A stretch of 64,000 nucleotides of DNA from Halomicronema sp. CCY15110 (GCF_016888165.1 NZ_JACSWC010000387.1:23221-87220), one strand, 5' to 3'; positions 27,879 to 37,371 are shown, counted from the first letter of the stretch. A program made the numbers and translations. Notes: a model not told the origin generated them from the sequence alone.

Positions 27879-29588
27879 ATGACAGTCAGTCTCAATTTCT
27901 CACCTGTGCCTCATGGGGCATCTCCCCCCCTGGAGATACCCACCGCCATCGCCCAAGTGAATATGGCCCCATTAGAAGCTTTCGTTAGTGAAATGAGCAC
28001 AACCCTCGGCTCATTTTTGCCCAGTTTGATTTGGGCGATCGTTATCTTGATCGCCGGTTGGATCGTCGCCACGATCGCCGCTTCGATCACCAAAGGTATT
28101 TTGAATCGGACCACCCTGGACGATCGCCTGACCAACATGGTGATGGGACAGGATCCCAACCGCGATGTACCGATCGAAGCTTGGGCGGCTACCGCCGTTT
28201 ACTGGATCATTTTGATCTTTACGTTGGTAGCTTTTCTCAATGCCTTAGAGCTTGAGGTGGTATCACAGCCCCTCAATGACTTCTTGCAAAAGATTTTCCA
28301 ATATTTGCCTCGCATTGGCGGTGCGGCGGTGTTGTTGGCTGTGGCTTGGGCCACCGCCACCATCGTCAAAGTGCTGGTGACCCAAGGACTGTCACGGTTC
28401 AATTTGGATGATCGCCTATCGGCAGAGATGGGTGAAGATGGCAGTCCCATCGTTGTCAATGAATCCGTTGGCAGCATTCTCTACTGGTTCATTTTCTTGT
28501 TGTTTGTGCCGCTTATCCTAAGCGCACTCAACTTGCCCGGGCTACTCTCCCCGGTCGAAGAGCTGATCAACGAATTCCTGCAAGCAATTCCCAGAATTTT
28601 GACTGCAGGCGTCATCTTGGTAGTCGGCTGGTTTATCGCTCGCATCGTCCGCAAAATTGTCACCAACTTGTTGCAGGCGACTCGGGCAGACCAGATTGGT
28701 GCCCGGTTTGGTCTGTCTGGTGGAGCCGCGCCGACTCCTTCGTCCGCACCAGGTACGCCCCCGCCGCCGCCCTCGGCGATGGGCAGCACCGAAGGTGGCC
28801 TATCTCTATCTGAGTTAGCTGGCACGATTGTATTTGTGCTGATTTTGATTCCAGCGGTAGTGGCCGCGCTGAATGAGTTGGACATTGATGCCATCTCTGG
28901 CCCAGCCATTTCCATGTTGGAGTTGATCCTGGATTCTATTCCTCGGATCATCATGGCGGGTGTGGTCCTAACCGTGGCTTATGTTGTCGGTCAATTTGTG
29001 TCTGACTTGGTGGTCGGGCTACTGCGCAGCGCTGGCTTTGATAACGTCCTCGGTATTTTGGGTCTGCCAGAGCTCAACACGCCCCAGTCGCGCGTTGACA
29101 ATATTGATGCTGAGGGGCAACCGGCCACTCGTGTCCAAACTGCGACGACTTCACCGTCTGAGGTGGTCGGTTTGATTGCGTTGGTGGGCATTGTGCTCTT
29201 TGGGGCCATTACGGCGACTGAAATTCTCGGGTTTGAGACGCTATCGACCATCGTTCGAGCCATCTTGCGCATTGCTGCCAGGGTTCTGAGTGGTGTGGTG
29301 GTGTTTGCGGTGGGTCTTTACTTCGCTAACCTGGCCTTCCGTCTGATTAGCAATATGGGGGGGGCGCAGGCCAACATTTTGGCGCAGTCGGCGCGGATTG
29401 CCTTGATCGCTCTAGTTACCGCGATGGGACTACAGCAGATGGGCGTGGCTACCGATATTGTGAATCTGGCCTTTGGCTTGCTCTTAGGAGCCGTGGCCGT
29501 GGCGATCGCGATCGCCTTTGGCCTCGGGGGTCGTGACATTGCGTCCGAACAGATTCGCGAATGGTTGAACGTCTTTAAACAGCGTTAA
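27879..29588 (+). CDS. TM-helix-repeat mechanosensitive-type channel protein
   Basis: A 569-residue membrane protein built from repeated units, each a helix pair that begins with a Pro-Arg/Ser-Ile element: FLPSLIWAIVILIAGWI (about 45-61), YLPRIGGAAVLLAVAWA (about 141), AIPRILTAGVILVVGWF (about 235), SIPRIIMAGVVLTVAYV (about 355) and AILRIAARVLSGVVVF (about 465). These match the TM_helix family related to MscS and CmpX. The last two helices end in a Gly/Ala-rich pore-like run, AVAIAIAFGLGG. Family members affect osmotic or membrane-tension responses. An AGGA sequence precedes the ATG at 27879. A hairpin follows the stop. Confidence 0.85.
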   Translation: MTVSLNFSPVPHGASPPLEIPTAIAQVNMAPLEAFVSEMSTTLGSFLPSLIWAIVILIAGWIVATIAASITKGILNRTTLDDRLTNMVMGQDPNRDVPIEAWAATAVYWIILIFTLVAFLNALELEVVSQPLNDFLQKIFQYLPRIGGAAVLLAVAWATATIVKVLVTQGLSRFNLDDRLSAEMGEDGSPIVVNESVGSILYWFIFLLFVPLILSALNLPGLLSPVEELINEFLQAIPRILTAGVILVVGWFIARIVRKIVTNLLQATRADQIGARFGLSGGAAPTPSSAPGTPPPPPSAMGSTEGGLSLSELAGTIVFVLILIPAVVAALNELDIDAISGPAISMLELILDSIPRIIMAGVVLTVAYVVGQFVSDLVVGLLRSAGFDNVLGILGLPELNTPQSRVDNIDAEGQPATRVQTATTSPSEVVGLIALVGIVLFGAITATEILGFETLSTIVRAILRIAARVLSGVVVFAVGLYFANLAFRLISNMGGAQANILAQSARIALIALVTAMGLQQMGVATDIVNLAFGLLLGAVAVAIAIAFGLGGRDIASEQIREWLNVFKQR

Positions 29589-29621
29589 CGCTGCTGCTCC
29601 AATCGAGTTTCACCTACATTT

Positions 29622-29651
29622 GCACCCCGGTTGGTATACCAACCGGGGTGC
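29622..29651 (+). terminator. Hairpin after the channel gene
   Basis: A perfect 13-bp inverted repeat (GCACCCCGGTTGG with its complement) around a four-base TATA loop, 34 bases past the stop. Only a short T-containing run follows, so it may be a terminator or a bidirectional stop. Confidence 0.75.
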
Positions 29652-29716
29652 ATTGTCTAAAGGGTGCCGCTATAGTAAACAACACATTGATTAGCGATCG
29701 CACATGAGCCGGGCCG

Positions 29717-29923
29717 ATGGATAGCAGTGAAATTGCTCGATACATTGAACAAACTGATGGCATCTCGAAGCCGTGGATGTTGATTCAGTGGCGGTTACAA
29801 AAGCTCAAAGAACGCCAATCTGAGATGGTCCCGGAAGCGTATCTGCAAGAACTCACAGAGTTGCATCAGGCGCTCATGGATTTAGGGGAATGGTGGGTCG
29901 GTCGCGAAGACGAGGTATTTTGA
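29717..29923 (+). CDS. Conserved small protein upstream of the PPK1-like gene
   Basis: A 68-residue acidic helical protein, beginning MDSSEIARYIEQTDGISKP, with a short helix of Trp/Leu/Gln and no signal or metal site. It ends eight bases before the PPK1-like start, so the two are probably co-transcribed. I do not recognise a family. Coupling to the next gene suggests a shared function, but that is inference. Confidence 0.7.
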   Translation: MDSSEIARYIEQTDGISKPWMLIQWRLQKLKERQSEMVPEAYLQELTELHQALMDLGEWWVGREDEVF

Positions 29924-29930
29924 CAGACTG

Positions 29931-32075
29931 GTGACTGATTCCACTGGATTGCCTGTCGGGCCGATTTTAATCAGTGGCCACCAGCCGCGACTGTTCGATC
30001 GCGAATTGAGTTGGATGGCCTTTAACCGGCGGTTGATTTATGAAGCCGGGCAGCCCCATCAACCGACGCTGGTGCGACTGCTCAAGCTGGCCCAAGCCGC
30101 CACCTCACTGGATGAGTACTTTATGGTGCGGCTGCCGCTGCTTAAGGGCATCGTGCAGGGTAAAGAGGCGATCGCGCTGCGGGGCGATGGTTTAAATCGC
30201 TTGCAGACTTATCTGAAAACGTTAATCGACCGTCAGCAAGCGCACTTTGCGTACAACCTCCGGCCCACCTTGGCGCAGCAGGGCATTCATCTGTTGGACT
30301 ACGCCACCCTCGATGCGCTTCAACGGCAACATTATCAAGCTCGCTTTGCCGACGAGGTGATGCCAGTGCTAGCGGCGTTGGTGACTCTGCCGGGGGCAGC
30401 CATGCCGGACTTCTCAAATCTGAGTTTGCACTTAGCGATCTGGCTGGAGCAGGCGGGCAAGAAAAAGCTGGCCTGGGTCAAACTGCCGCGAGTCCTGCCC
30501 CGCTTTTTGGTGCAACGCGATGAGCATGCGCCGTCTCCAGCGTGGCTGGCGGTGCCGTTGGAGCAAGTGATTACGGCCCATCTAGCGGCGCTGTTTCCTG
30601 ACCATGAGGTGCGGGGGGGGTATCCCTTTCGGGTCACGCGCAGCACTGACTTGGGCCTGCTAGATTCCGAAACGGCCAATCTAATCGACCTGATTGAAGA
30701 GGGGGTGCAGCAGCGGCGGCAGCAAGGTCGCCCCGTTCGGTTGGAGGTGGATGCAACCATGCCCCCGTGGCTGCGATCGCACATTGCCCGCCAACTCGCG
30801 TTAGCGCCGACGGATATTTACGCTCTGAGCGGCTGGCTGGGGCTCAACGATCTGAAAGAACTCACGCAGCTGCCCCGTCCCGATTTATTACCCACCGCTT
30901 GGCAACCGGGATTGCCCCCGGCGCTGAAGCCCCAACCCCCGCCGTCGATGCTGTCGTTTGTGCCGCTGACCGTGGTGCCAGAAGACAATTTATTCCAGGC
31001 GATCGCGCAACAAGATATCCTGCTGCATTTTCCGTATCATTCTTTTGCCGCGACGGTCGAACAGTTTGTCGCTCAGGCGGCATTGGACGAGCAGGTGCTC
31101 ATGATCAAGATGACCTTGTACCGCACCGCTGTGGATGCGCCCATTGTGCGATCGCTGATGGCGGCGGCCCGAGCGGGCAAGCAAGTGGTCGTGCTGGTCG
31201 AGCTGACCGCGCCCCTCGATGAAGCGATCAACATTCACTGGGCGAAACAGTTGGAGCAAGCGGGAGCCCATGTGGTGTATGGCGTGGTGGGATTTCGGAC
31301 CCATACCAACTTGGTGCTCGTGGCCCGGCGAGAGACCGCGCAAATTCAGCAATATGCCTACTTGGGCACCGGGGACTACTTACCCGATCGCCCCCAACCG
31401 TATGAAGATTTGGGGCTATTCACCAGTCGGCCTGACATTGCCACCGACCTCAGCCATCTGTTCAACTTTTTGACCGGCTGTGCCCACCAAACTGGGTATC
31501 AAACCTTGATGGTGGCCCCGAGTCAGCTCCAACATCAAGTTCAAGCCCTGATTCAACGAGAAGCGCAGCACGCCCAACAAGGCCAGCCCGCGCGGCTCAT
31601 TGTCAAACTCAATTTGCTGGCTGATCCGGGCATGATCGAATCGCTCTATGCGGCCTCCCAAGCGGGGGTCGAAGTTGACCTGATTGTTCGCAGTATTTGC
31701 CGATTGCGCCCCGGCGTCCCAGGGGTGAGCGATCGCATCCGAGTCCACAGCCTGCTGGGCGATTTTGTCGAACACAGTCGCATTTTGTATTGCCAAAATG
31801 GCGATCGTCCCGAAGCGTGGATCGGCACCGCTGACTGGACGCCGCGCGGGCTTAACGAACGCATTGAAGTCATGGTGCCGTTGCCCACATCAGCGCTAGT
31901 CGCCGAGATTTATTCCCTGCTGCAAACCCTGCTGGCGGACACTCAGAGTCGTTGGCGACTTCACCCCAACGGTCAATACACCCCGTGTCATGCCCCCGCT
32001 GCTCCCCAGCTCTGGTCGGCCCAGCAGGCGTTGATTGAGCGATCGCAACCCACCCATTCCGCCTGGCCCCCCTAA
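29931..32075 (+). CDS. PPK1-like protein with altered catalytic residues
   Basis: The 714 residues follow polyphosphate kinase 1 end to end: N-terminal FDRELSWMAFNRRLI, VRLPLLKG, the LYRTAVDAPIV region and C-terminal LADPGMIESLYAASQAGVEV, LRPGVPGVSDRI, DFVEHSR and IGTADWTPRGLN. Normal PPK1 transfers phosphate from ATP onto polyP through a phosphohistidine. Here several residues that are normally invariant are changed: the ARFDE element, whose Arg binds phosphate in the E. coli enzyme, is APLDE (about 420-430), and the active-site HAK/HTK triplet is HTN, so the His remains but the Lys is lost. GTGNYN reads GTGDYL and KMNSL reads KLNLL. The start is a GTG at 29931. It may be an inactive or re-purposed paralogue. 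Confidence 0.85.
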   Translation: MTDSTGLPVGPILISGHQPRLFDRELSWMAFNRRLIYEAGQPHQPTLVRLLKLAQAATSLDEYFMVRLPLLKGIVQGKEAIALRGDGLNRLQTYLKTLIDRQQAHFAYNLRPTLAQQGIHLLDYATLDALQRQHYQARFADEVMPVLAALVTLPGAAMPDFSNLSLHLAIWLEQAGKKKLAWVKLPRVLPRFLVQRDEHAPSPAWLAVPLEQVITAHLAALFPDHEVRGGYPFRVTRSTDLGLLDSETANLIDLIEEGVQQRRQQGRPVRLEVDATMPPWLRSHIARQLALAPTDIYALSGWLGLNDLKELTQLPRPDLLPTAWQPGLPPALKPQPPPSMLSFVPLTVVPEDNLFQAIAQQDILLHFPYHSFAATVEQFVAQAALDEQVLMIKMTLYRTAVDAPIVRSLMAAARAGKQVVVLVELTAPLDEAINIHWAKQLEQAGAHVVYGVVGFRTHTNLVLVARRETAQIQQYAYLGTGDYLPDRPQPYEDLGLFTSRPDIATDLSHLFNFLTGCAHQTGYQTLMVAPSQLQHQVQALIQREAQHAQQGQPARLIVKLNLLADPGMIESLYAASQAGVEVDLIVRSICRLRPGVPGVSDRIRVHSLLGDFVEHSRILYCQNGDRPEAWIGTADWTPRGLNERIEVMVPLPTSALVAEIYSLLQTLLADTQSRWRLHPNGQYTPCHAPAAPQLWSAQQALIERSQPTHSAWPP

Positions 32076-32125
32076 AAAAGATTGCCCCCCGCTAAGTGGC
32101 CAGGCACAATTATTTCGTAGACGGG

Positions 32126-32192
32126 TTTCGACTCCGCTCAACCCTCAGCTTCTGACTTGTCAAGCAATATTGCTGATTGAGCGGAGTCGAAA
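32126..32192. repeat. Inverted repeat TTTCGACTCCGCTCAA
   Basis: A perfect 16-bp inverted repeat (32126-32141 with 32177-32192) has a 35-base loop and lies between the PPK1-like and CIA30 genes. Repeats of this wording occur widely in cyanobacteria, from memory. It could end the PPK1-like transcript. Confidence 0.75.
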
Positions 32193-32334
32193 TCAGCCAC
32201 CAGGCTACCGTTTAAATAGGCCCAGCTACTTAGTCAGACTGGACTTGATATGATCCCCCCCAAGACCCGTGTCGAGTCGGGCGATCGTCGCTATGATCCA
32301 AGCACTGGCATCACTGCTCTGGAGGGGCGTCATC

Positions 32335-33420
32335 ATGACCCAATCAAGCAACAATTGGAATCCGTTGAGGCTAATCGACACGCTCACCTTTTTCGGCGAA
32401 GTGCCTTTTATCGGCAACATTCGCTGGTTACAACAAATGTTTGGTGAACCCTTGAACCCCGAAGCGCCTGAAGCCACCGCCATGCATCCCCATCAAGAAG
32501 TTGTCCTGTTATCGGGCGAAGGGCCGGCAGCCGACGCCCTCACCGATTTGCTGCACCATCAAGGGCGGGTTGTGCGATCGCAGCTTTTGCCCAACGACTC
32601 CCCCCTGCCCGAAGCCGACTCGAATCGCATCGTGAATGCCCAAGCGGTGATTTGGCAGGGAGTGCCCGATGACGAGGAATGCTTTGCCGCCCAACTCGCC
32701 GATCTGCAATCCCTACCCGTGAGCGAAGACTTTCCCCTCTTTGACTTTCGCATTAGCGACACCGAGGCACTGCGAGAAGTGTGGGGTGCGGTGGATGACG
32801 TGGTCATGGGCGGCGTGAGCGCCAGCGGCATGGCCCTGCTACCCGGATATGCCCGCTTTTCTGGCAATGTCTCGACGGCCAACTCCGGCGGTTTTGCCAG
32901 CGTCCGCACCCGCAACTTTGAGCCCGCGTTTAATCTGCAAGGCTGGCAGGGAGTGCGGCTGGTGCTGCGGGGCGACGGCCAGCGCTACAAGGTGATCTTG
33001 CGCAACAGCAATAGCTGGGACAGCCGCGCCTATTGCCATTCCGTCGATACGGAGCCGGATCGGTGGGTGGTCGTAGATATTCCCTTTGCCGCGTTTATCG
33101 CCACCTTCCGCGCCAAAACGCAACCCACTGCGCCGCGTCTCGATCCGACCACCATTTGCTCTTTTCAACTCATGTTGAGCAAATTTGAATACGACGGCGA
33201 TAAGAACCCCCACTTCCATCCCGGCTCGTTTTCGCTGGATGTGCGATCGCTGAGTGCTTACCGCACCGCACCGCCGCCGAAATTGGTAGCGATCGCCGAC
33301 TCGCCCCCACAAGCCGAAACCTATGCTTCGATGCTGGCCCCCAGCGGTGTCCCCCACCAAGTCCTGACCCAAGGCCAGCCCGACTTCGACGCCCAGCTCG
33401 CCGAGGCGGTTCCCGGTTAG
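32335..33420 (+). CDS. CIA30 family protein
   Basis: A 361-residue protein. A short N-terminal helix region (NWNPLRLIDTLTFFGEVP) is followed by a CIA30 beta-sandwich domain at about residues 130-315, with the wording DDVVMGGVSASGMALL, FAGNV-like SGNVSTANSGGFASVRTR and GWQGVRLVLRGDGQRYKV. CIA30 was first described as a complex I assembly factor. Cyanobacterial members often carry an NAD(P)-binding partner domain; here only a short C-terminal piece (KLVAIADSPPQAETYASMLA) remains. The ATG at 32335 is preceded by GGAGG, which decides the start over an in-frame ATG upstream. Confidence 0.85.
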   Translation: MTQSSNNWNPLRLIDTLTFFGEVPFIGNIRWLQQMFGEPLNPEAPEATAMHPHQEVVLLSGEGPAADALTDLLHHQGRVVRSQLLPNDSPLPEADSNRIVNAQAVIWQGVPDDEECFAAQLADLQSLPVSEDFPLFDFRISDTEALREVWGAVDDVVMGGVSASGMALLPGYARFSGNVSTANSGGFASVRTRNFEPAFNLQGWQGVRLVLRGDGQRYKVILRNSNSWDSRAYCHSVDTEPDRWVVVDIPFAAFIATFRAKTQPTAPRLDPTTICSFQLMLSKFEYDGDKNPHFHPGSFSLDVRSLSAYRTAPPPKLVAIADSPPQAETYASMLAPSGVPHQVLTQGQPDFDAQLAEAVPG

Positions 33421-33460
33421 GCGAGCGGCGAGAAAATAGCATCCCGGTAACGGTAGTGCT

Positions 33461-33490
33461 TGGGTAGCTGGGTAGCTGGGTAGCTGGGTC
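33461..33490. repeat. Short tandem repeat, TGGGTAGC unit
   Basis: Nearly four head-to-tail copies of the 8-base unit TGGGTAGC. Related words (CAGCTACTCAGC, CCCAGTTACCCAGC) recur around 43726-43760 and 44828-44850 in the opposite orientation, so this is one member of a small dispersed low-complexity family. Confidence 0.8.
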
Positions 33491-33613
33491 AGTTCCGTAT
33501 CTGGAATCGGTACTTTAATTGCACGCGCGTCCCTCAGTCGGGATTAGAGGCTAATACTTGGCTGATGAGCGCATCCCCAGGACGGTTGCATCTGGTGATT
33601 GGGAACGGTGTGG

Positions 33614-34279
33614 CTACTTTCTGACGCGGTGCCGATAGTAGTGCCACAACAGATGGGCCACCGCACCGCGATAGGGATGCAAGGTCTCCGTGGCGGCTAA
33701 CAATTCTTTGCGGGTGGGGCGACTGGTCTGCTGTTTCAGTAACTGATAGCCCGTTTGCAAAGCTAAGTCAGCGGCGGGAAAGCTGCTTAAGCGATTGAGA
33801 CAAAATAGCAAATACACTTCCGCCGTCCAGGGGCCAATGCCTTTAATTTGGGTCAAATGCTCAATCACGGCGGCATCCGAGAGCGATCGCAACTGCTCTA
33901 GATCGAGCTGCCCCGCCGCGATCGCCGTCGCCAGTTGCTGACAGGTGGCGATCTTGGCCCGACTCAGGCCCACCTGCTTGAGCCGCTCGTCAGGCGTCGC
34001 CTGCAAAGCCTCGGGGGTCAACTCATCCTGCAAGACCAGTCGCTGAAAGATGGCCTGCGCCGCCTGGGAGGATAATTGCTGGCCGATGATAATGCGCACC
34101 AGTGACGCAAATCCCAGCGGCCAGTGACGCACCGCGAGCGGCCCGACCGCCGCTTCGATGTTCCGAAAATCAGGATCGCGATCGCCCACAATGGCGATCG
34201 CCTGCCTCAACTCAGCCGTCGGTGGAAACAACGCCTCCGGGTGAAATCGCGCCAGTTCACTGGGTGGCAGCTTGACCAT
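33614..34279 (-). CDS. DNA-3-methyladenine glycosylase, AlkA-type
   Basis: A 221-residue base-excision repair glycosylase. The helix-hairpin-helix motif LTQIKGIGPWTAEVYLL is followed by the family Asp in FPAADLAL, the catalytic Asp of the AlkA/HhH-GPD fold. N-terminally it has FASLVRIIIGQQLSSQAAQ, typical of this group. It removes alkylated purines from DNA. The start is an ATG at 34279 with GAGGG nearby; the frame extends upstream from a TTG without support. It lies downstream of psbV in the same direction, with a hairpin between them. Confidence 0.88.
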   Translation of the reverse strand: MVKLPPSELARFHPEALFPPTAELRQAIAIVGDRDPDFRNIEAAVGPLAVRHWPLGFASLVRIIIGQQLSSQAAQAIFQRLVLQDELTPEALQATPDERLKQVGLSRAKIATCQQLATAIAAGQLDLEQLRSLSDAAVIEHLTQIKGIGPWTAEVYLLFCLNRLSSFPAADLALQTGYQLLKQQTSRPTRKELLAATETLHPYRGAVAHLLWHYYRHRVRK

Positions 34280-34386
34280 GATGCCCTCAAGTAACTCAAA
34301 CAAAGTGCGGATTGCTTTGACGATGATGCTCCACCGCTCAAACCCTATCTCCAAGGCAAACGACCACTTTCAGAATCAACAGCAAA

Positions 34387-34418
34387 ATTCCCGCACTGTC
34401 TGATCACAATGCGGGAAT
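34387..34418 (-). terminator. Terminator of psbV (minus strand)
   Basis: A perfect 9-bp stem (ATTCCCGCA with TGCGGGAAT) and a 14-base loop are followed on the minus strand by TTTTGCTG. It sits 70 bases beyond the psbV stop and should end the psbV transcript before the glycosylase gene. Confidence 0.75.
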
Positions 34419-34487
34419 GAAGCAGACTGAGAAAATCTAAGGCGTAAAATCGCCATTCTCTCAGCCCATCTGGGAAAGGTGTAAACC

Positions 34488-34994
34488 CTACGCCCCAGGT
34501 GCTGAATAGGTGCTCTTGCCACCGCCCCACAGCGGGCCGATAACTTTCGGCTGTAGCAGAATATGACCGGAGATTGCCACCAGGTCTTCTTCTGTTAGGC
34601 TCCGCATTTTGGGATAAATATCGGAACTCTTCATGCTGGGGTGAAGCTGAGAAATCTCGGTGAGACCATCATAGGTGGTCGGATTTTTCAGATAATCGAC
34701 CAAAGCTTCAAGATTGTCTCGGGGGGGTAGCGCACCCGCGAGACTTTCGGGGTCTAACCCAACGGTCGGGTTGGTTTTAGTAATTCCGCCATTGTGACAG
34801 ATACTGCAAGCGTAGTTAAACTGTCGGCGGCCGCGAGACACTTGTTCTAATGACAGAACAACCGTATCTCCTTGCTCATTAAGCTTGATGGTGCGAGTCG
34901 CCTCATCTAGCTCTGCTGCGAAAGCGGGGGTGCTAAATAGCTGGCTCATCACCAGAACCGCGATCGCAGCTAGCCAAATGCATCTCTTAAGCAT
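34488..34994 (-). CDS. psbV: Cytochrome c-550, photosystem II extrinsic subunit
   Basis: PsbV is the lumenal extrinsic cytochrome c that stabilises the manganese cluster of photosystem II. The 168-residue precursor has a signal peptide (residues 1-26, cleavage after AFA), then mature AELDEATRTIKLN, the heme motif CSICH (C63, C66, H67) and a C-terminal end WGGGKSTY typical of PsbV. The start ATG at 34994 has GAGGAG four bases upstream, which outweighs a TTG four codons earlier. It is monocistronic here, with a terminator behind it. Confidence 0.96.
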   Translation of the reverse strand: MLKRCIWLAAIAVLVMSQLFSTPAFAAELDEATRTIKLNEQGDTVVLSLEQVSRGRRQFNYACSICHNGGITKTNPTVGLDPESLAGALPPRDNLEALVDYLKNPTTYDGLTEISQLHPSMKSSDIYPKMRSLTEEDLVAISGHILLQPKVIGPLWGGGKSTYSAPGA

Positions 34995-35239
34995 GGTTCT
35001 CCTCAAAGGTATTTATGGCTAGCCAATACACAACACAGCGGACTTAGGCTCGGGGCATCGTCGGAAGACTGGGGCGGCATCATCGCCGATAACCGAGTCG
35101 ATTATCGGTTTTGTAGACTAGCCCACAGACAAAACGCTACTGAGTGTTAAGTCCTTCTCATAGTCTTTATCATGCCACCGAACGGGCTGATTCCCAAAGC
35201 GTTTCACAGATTGGCGCATCTTAGGAAGCTTCGTCGCGG

Positions 35240-36157
35240 CTAGGTAATGGCGACATGGTGGTTAGAAACCGTGTGCAGTGGTTTGAGCGGTGATGAAGGA
35301 ACCGGTTGGTGCAAGCGAATTAGCTTGGCCAGGGTGCTGTTCAGTTCAGTGCGGGGCACAATCACATCAACAAAGCCGTGCTTCAACAGATATTCTGCCG
35401 ATTGAAAGTCGTCGGGCAGCTTTTCCCGTACGGTTTGTTCGATTACTCGCCGCCCGGCAAAGGCGATTAAGGCTTGGGGTTCGGCCACGATGATATCGCC
35501 GAGCATGGCAAAACTGGCTGTGACGCCGCCAGTGGTGGGATGGGACAACACGGGAATGTAGAGCAATCCCGCGGTGCGATGCCGCTCTAGTGCGCCCGAA
35601 ATCTTGGCCATTTGCATCAGGCTCAACATGCCTTCTTGCATGCGGGCACCACCAGAAGCACAGACAATCACCACGGGCAAACCAGCGGCGGTGCTGTGCT
35701 CAATCAATCGGGTCAGTTTTTCGCCGACGACCGACCCCATGCTGCCGCCCATAAAGCGAAAGTCCATGACGCCCAGGCCGAGGGGCAGGTTATCGAGTTT
35801 TCCCGTCCCAGTTTGTACGGCATCCGTGAGTTGGGTGCGGGTTTGCATATCGCGCAGCCGATCGCTGTAAGCCTTGCGATCGCGAAACTTGAGCGGGTCT
35901 TGGGGCTGTACCTGCGCATTCATCGGTTGCCAGGTGCCTTGGTCAATCAGTTGGTGAATGCGATCGTCGCTAAAGACCCGATGATGATGACCACATTCCA
36001 CACACACAAATTGATTGGCCTTGAGGTCTTTGGTGTAAGTCATGACGCCGCAGGCTTCACATTTTGACCACAGGCCATCCGCAATCTCACGCTCTTGGCG
36101 CTCTTGGCTGATGGGGCCATCTTTACGACGATTTGCAAACCAATCAAACAGGGACAT
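35240..36157 (-). CDS. accD: Acetyl-CoA carboxylase carboxyltransferase subunit beta
   Basis: AccD forms the carboxyltransferase with AccA and moves CO2 from biotin to acetyl-CoA, the first committed step of fatty acid synthesis. The 305-residue protein begins [12 protein letters not shown]. An N-terminal zinc ribbon has C33, C36, C52 and C55 (CEACG...CVECG), and the crotonase-type core shows [20 protein letters not shown] and [16 protein letters not shown]. The ATG at 36157 is the family start. It diverges from the squalene/phytoene synthase-like gene. The other acc genes are not in the window. Confidence 0.96.
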   Translation of the reverse strand: MSLFDWFANRRKDGPISQERQEREIADGLWSKCEACGVMTYTKDLKANQFVCVECGHHHRVFSDDRIHQLIDQGTWQPMNAQVQPQDPLKFRDRKAYSDRLRDMQTRTQLTDAVQTGTGKLDNLPLGLGVMDFRFMGGSMGSVVGEKLTRLIEHSTAAGLPVVIVCASGGARMQEGMLSLMQMAKISGALERHRTAGLLYIPVLSHPTTGGVTASFAMLGDIIVAEPQALIAFAGRRVIEQTVREKLPDDFQSAEYLLKHGFVDVIVPRTELNSTLAKLIRLHQPVPSSPLKPLHTVSNHHVAIT

Positions 36158-36474
36158 ATTTCTGAAAAAACGTGCAAGCTGAAGGAAACACTGTAATCCC
36201 ACATCGGGGATATGAGAATTATCCTATCGGGTTTAGTTACGCCTACGCGAATTCACGGTGGGATGGGTCGCGGTTCGATAGTGCGATCGTCGCGTTGGGA
36301 TCGCCACTACCACAAGGGCAAGGGGTATACTATCGCCCACAGCCTTAGCGTGTGAAACCGCTCAAAAATCATCTGTCGGTGACTCTCCTTCGTGCTTGGA
36401 AAGCGTTTCCACATGAGGGAAACAGCGGCTTTCGTCGCTTTTTTAAGGCATGTTCAGGGTGCTTCATCAAAATC
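36158..36474. other. Intergenic region between accD and the synthase-like gene
   Basis: About 320 bases between divergent genes. The downstream frame is open from a GTG at 36352, but those 41 codons look unlike the family N terminus. I see no repeat. Promoters for both genes should lie here. Confidence 0.4.
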
Positions 36475-37371
36475 ATGAATATTTCTAAAGCAATTGCTTC
36501 ATCCGTCGGCAATGGTATCGCTGATGATGCGTTGAAGGATGCCGACAATGGTTTCTGGTTACAGACTTTGCCATCGGCCACGCAACGCACTTGGCAGCGG
36601 CGATTCTATTGCATTCGTTGGGTCGATCGCTTGGCCGAGCAAGACCTCATTGTGCAACCGGACGGGCGACAGTTTGCGGCCTTTCGGTTGGCCTGGCAAA
36701 AGTTGCGTCATCAGGGCTATCTGTCTGATGACCTGCAACAATGGCCAGTCTTGCAACAGTTAGCGACCGACTGGTTTCAGGCTGACCCCGCTGGGCATCA
36801 GGCGGAGATTGCCGCTTGGGAAGAATATCTTGCCGCGATCGCCGATTATCACCAAGCTCACCTCGTGATTCACAGCCTGTACGACTACGAAGTGATGCTG
36901 GATCGGCTGGCTGGCAGTTGTTTTCAACTGCTGCCCGATTTACAAGTGCAGCAACGGGCGATCGCCCGCCGATTTGGCTGGGTCGATCAGTTCTACAACA
37001 ATCTGCGCGACCTTTATGAGGATGCGCAACAGGGGGTGTGCTACTTTCCGACCGAGGTGCTGACGCAATTTGGCCTCTCTCGATCAGCCATGCTCGATTT
37101 GAGTTGCTTGCAGCAGCCGGGCTACCGCGACCTCATGCAATTTTGGGTCGAGGACTATTTGCCCCAGTTACGGCAGCAGCATCACACCCTGCTGCAAGTG
37201 GCCGATTTGCCGCCCGCCTGGCAACGATTAACCACCTGGTTTTGCCATCGCTATCGCCGCATTGAGCAAGTGATGCAAGTGTGCGACTACGACTTTGTCG
37301 CGTTTGCCCAGCAATATTGGCCCCTCGTTGAGCATGAACTCAGCCATCAGCCATCAGCGCCGATGCTGTGA
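36475..37371 (+). CDS. Divergent squalene/phytoene synthase family protein
   Basis: A 298-residue protein that follows the trans-isoprenyl diphosphate synthase fold of squalene and phytoene synthases. The second Asp-rich motif is present: FYNNLRDLYEDAQQG (D179 and D183), next to a YFP(T)E-like segment VCYFPTEVLTQFGLS. The first motif is weak: FYCIRWVDRLAEQD (D51, D57), where the usual DDxxD reads VDRLAEQD. The enzyme may thus bind only one metal cluster, or be inactive or of new specificity. Normal members couple two prenyl diphosphates head to head. I chose the ATG at 36475; the longer GTG start at 36352 is less family-like. A hairpin follows the stop. Confidence 0.7.
   Translation: MNISKAIASSVGNGIADDALKDADNGFWLQTLPSATQRTWQRRFYCIRWVDRLAEQDLIVQPDGRQFAAFRLAWQKLRHQGYLSDDLQQWPVLQQLATDWFQADPAGHQAEIAAWEEYLAAIADYHQAHLVIHSLYDYEVMLDRLAGSCFQLLPDLQVQQRAIARRFGWVDQFYNNLRDLYEDAQQGVCYFPTEVLTQFGLSRSAMLDLSCLQQPGYRDLMQFWVEDYLPQLRQQHHTLLQVADLPPAWQRLTTWFCHRYRRIEQVMQVCDYDFVAFAQQYWPLVEHELSHQPSAPML

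Noticed and set aside
32839..33372. A minus-strand frame of 177 residues inside the CIA30 gene
   Set aside because: Antisense to a recognised domain, with no family wording of its own.
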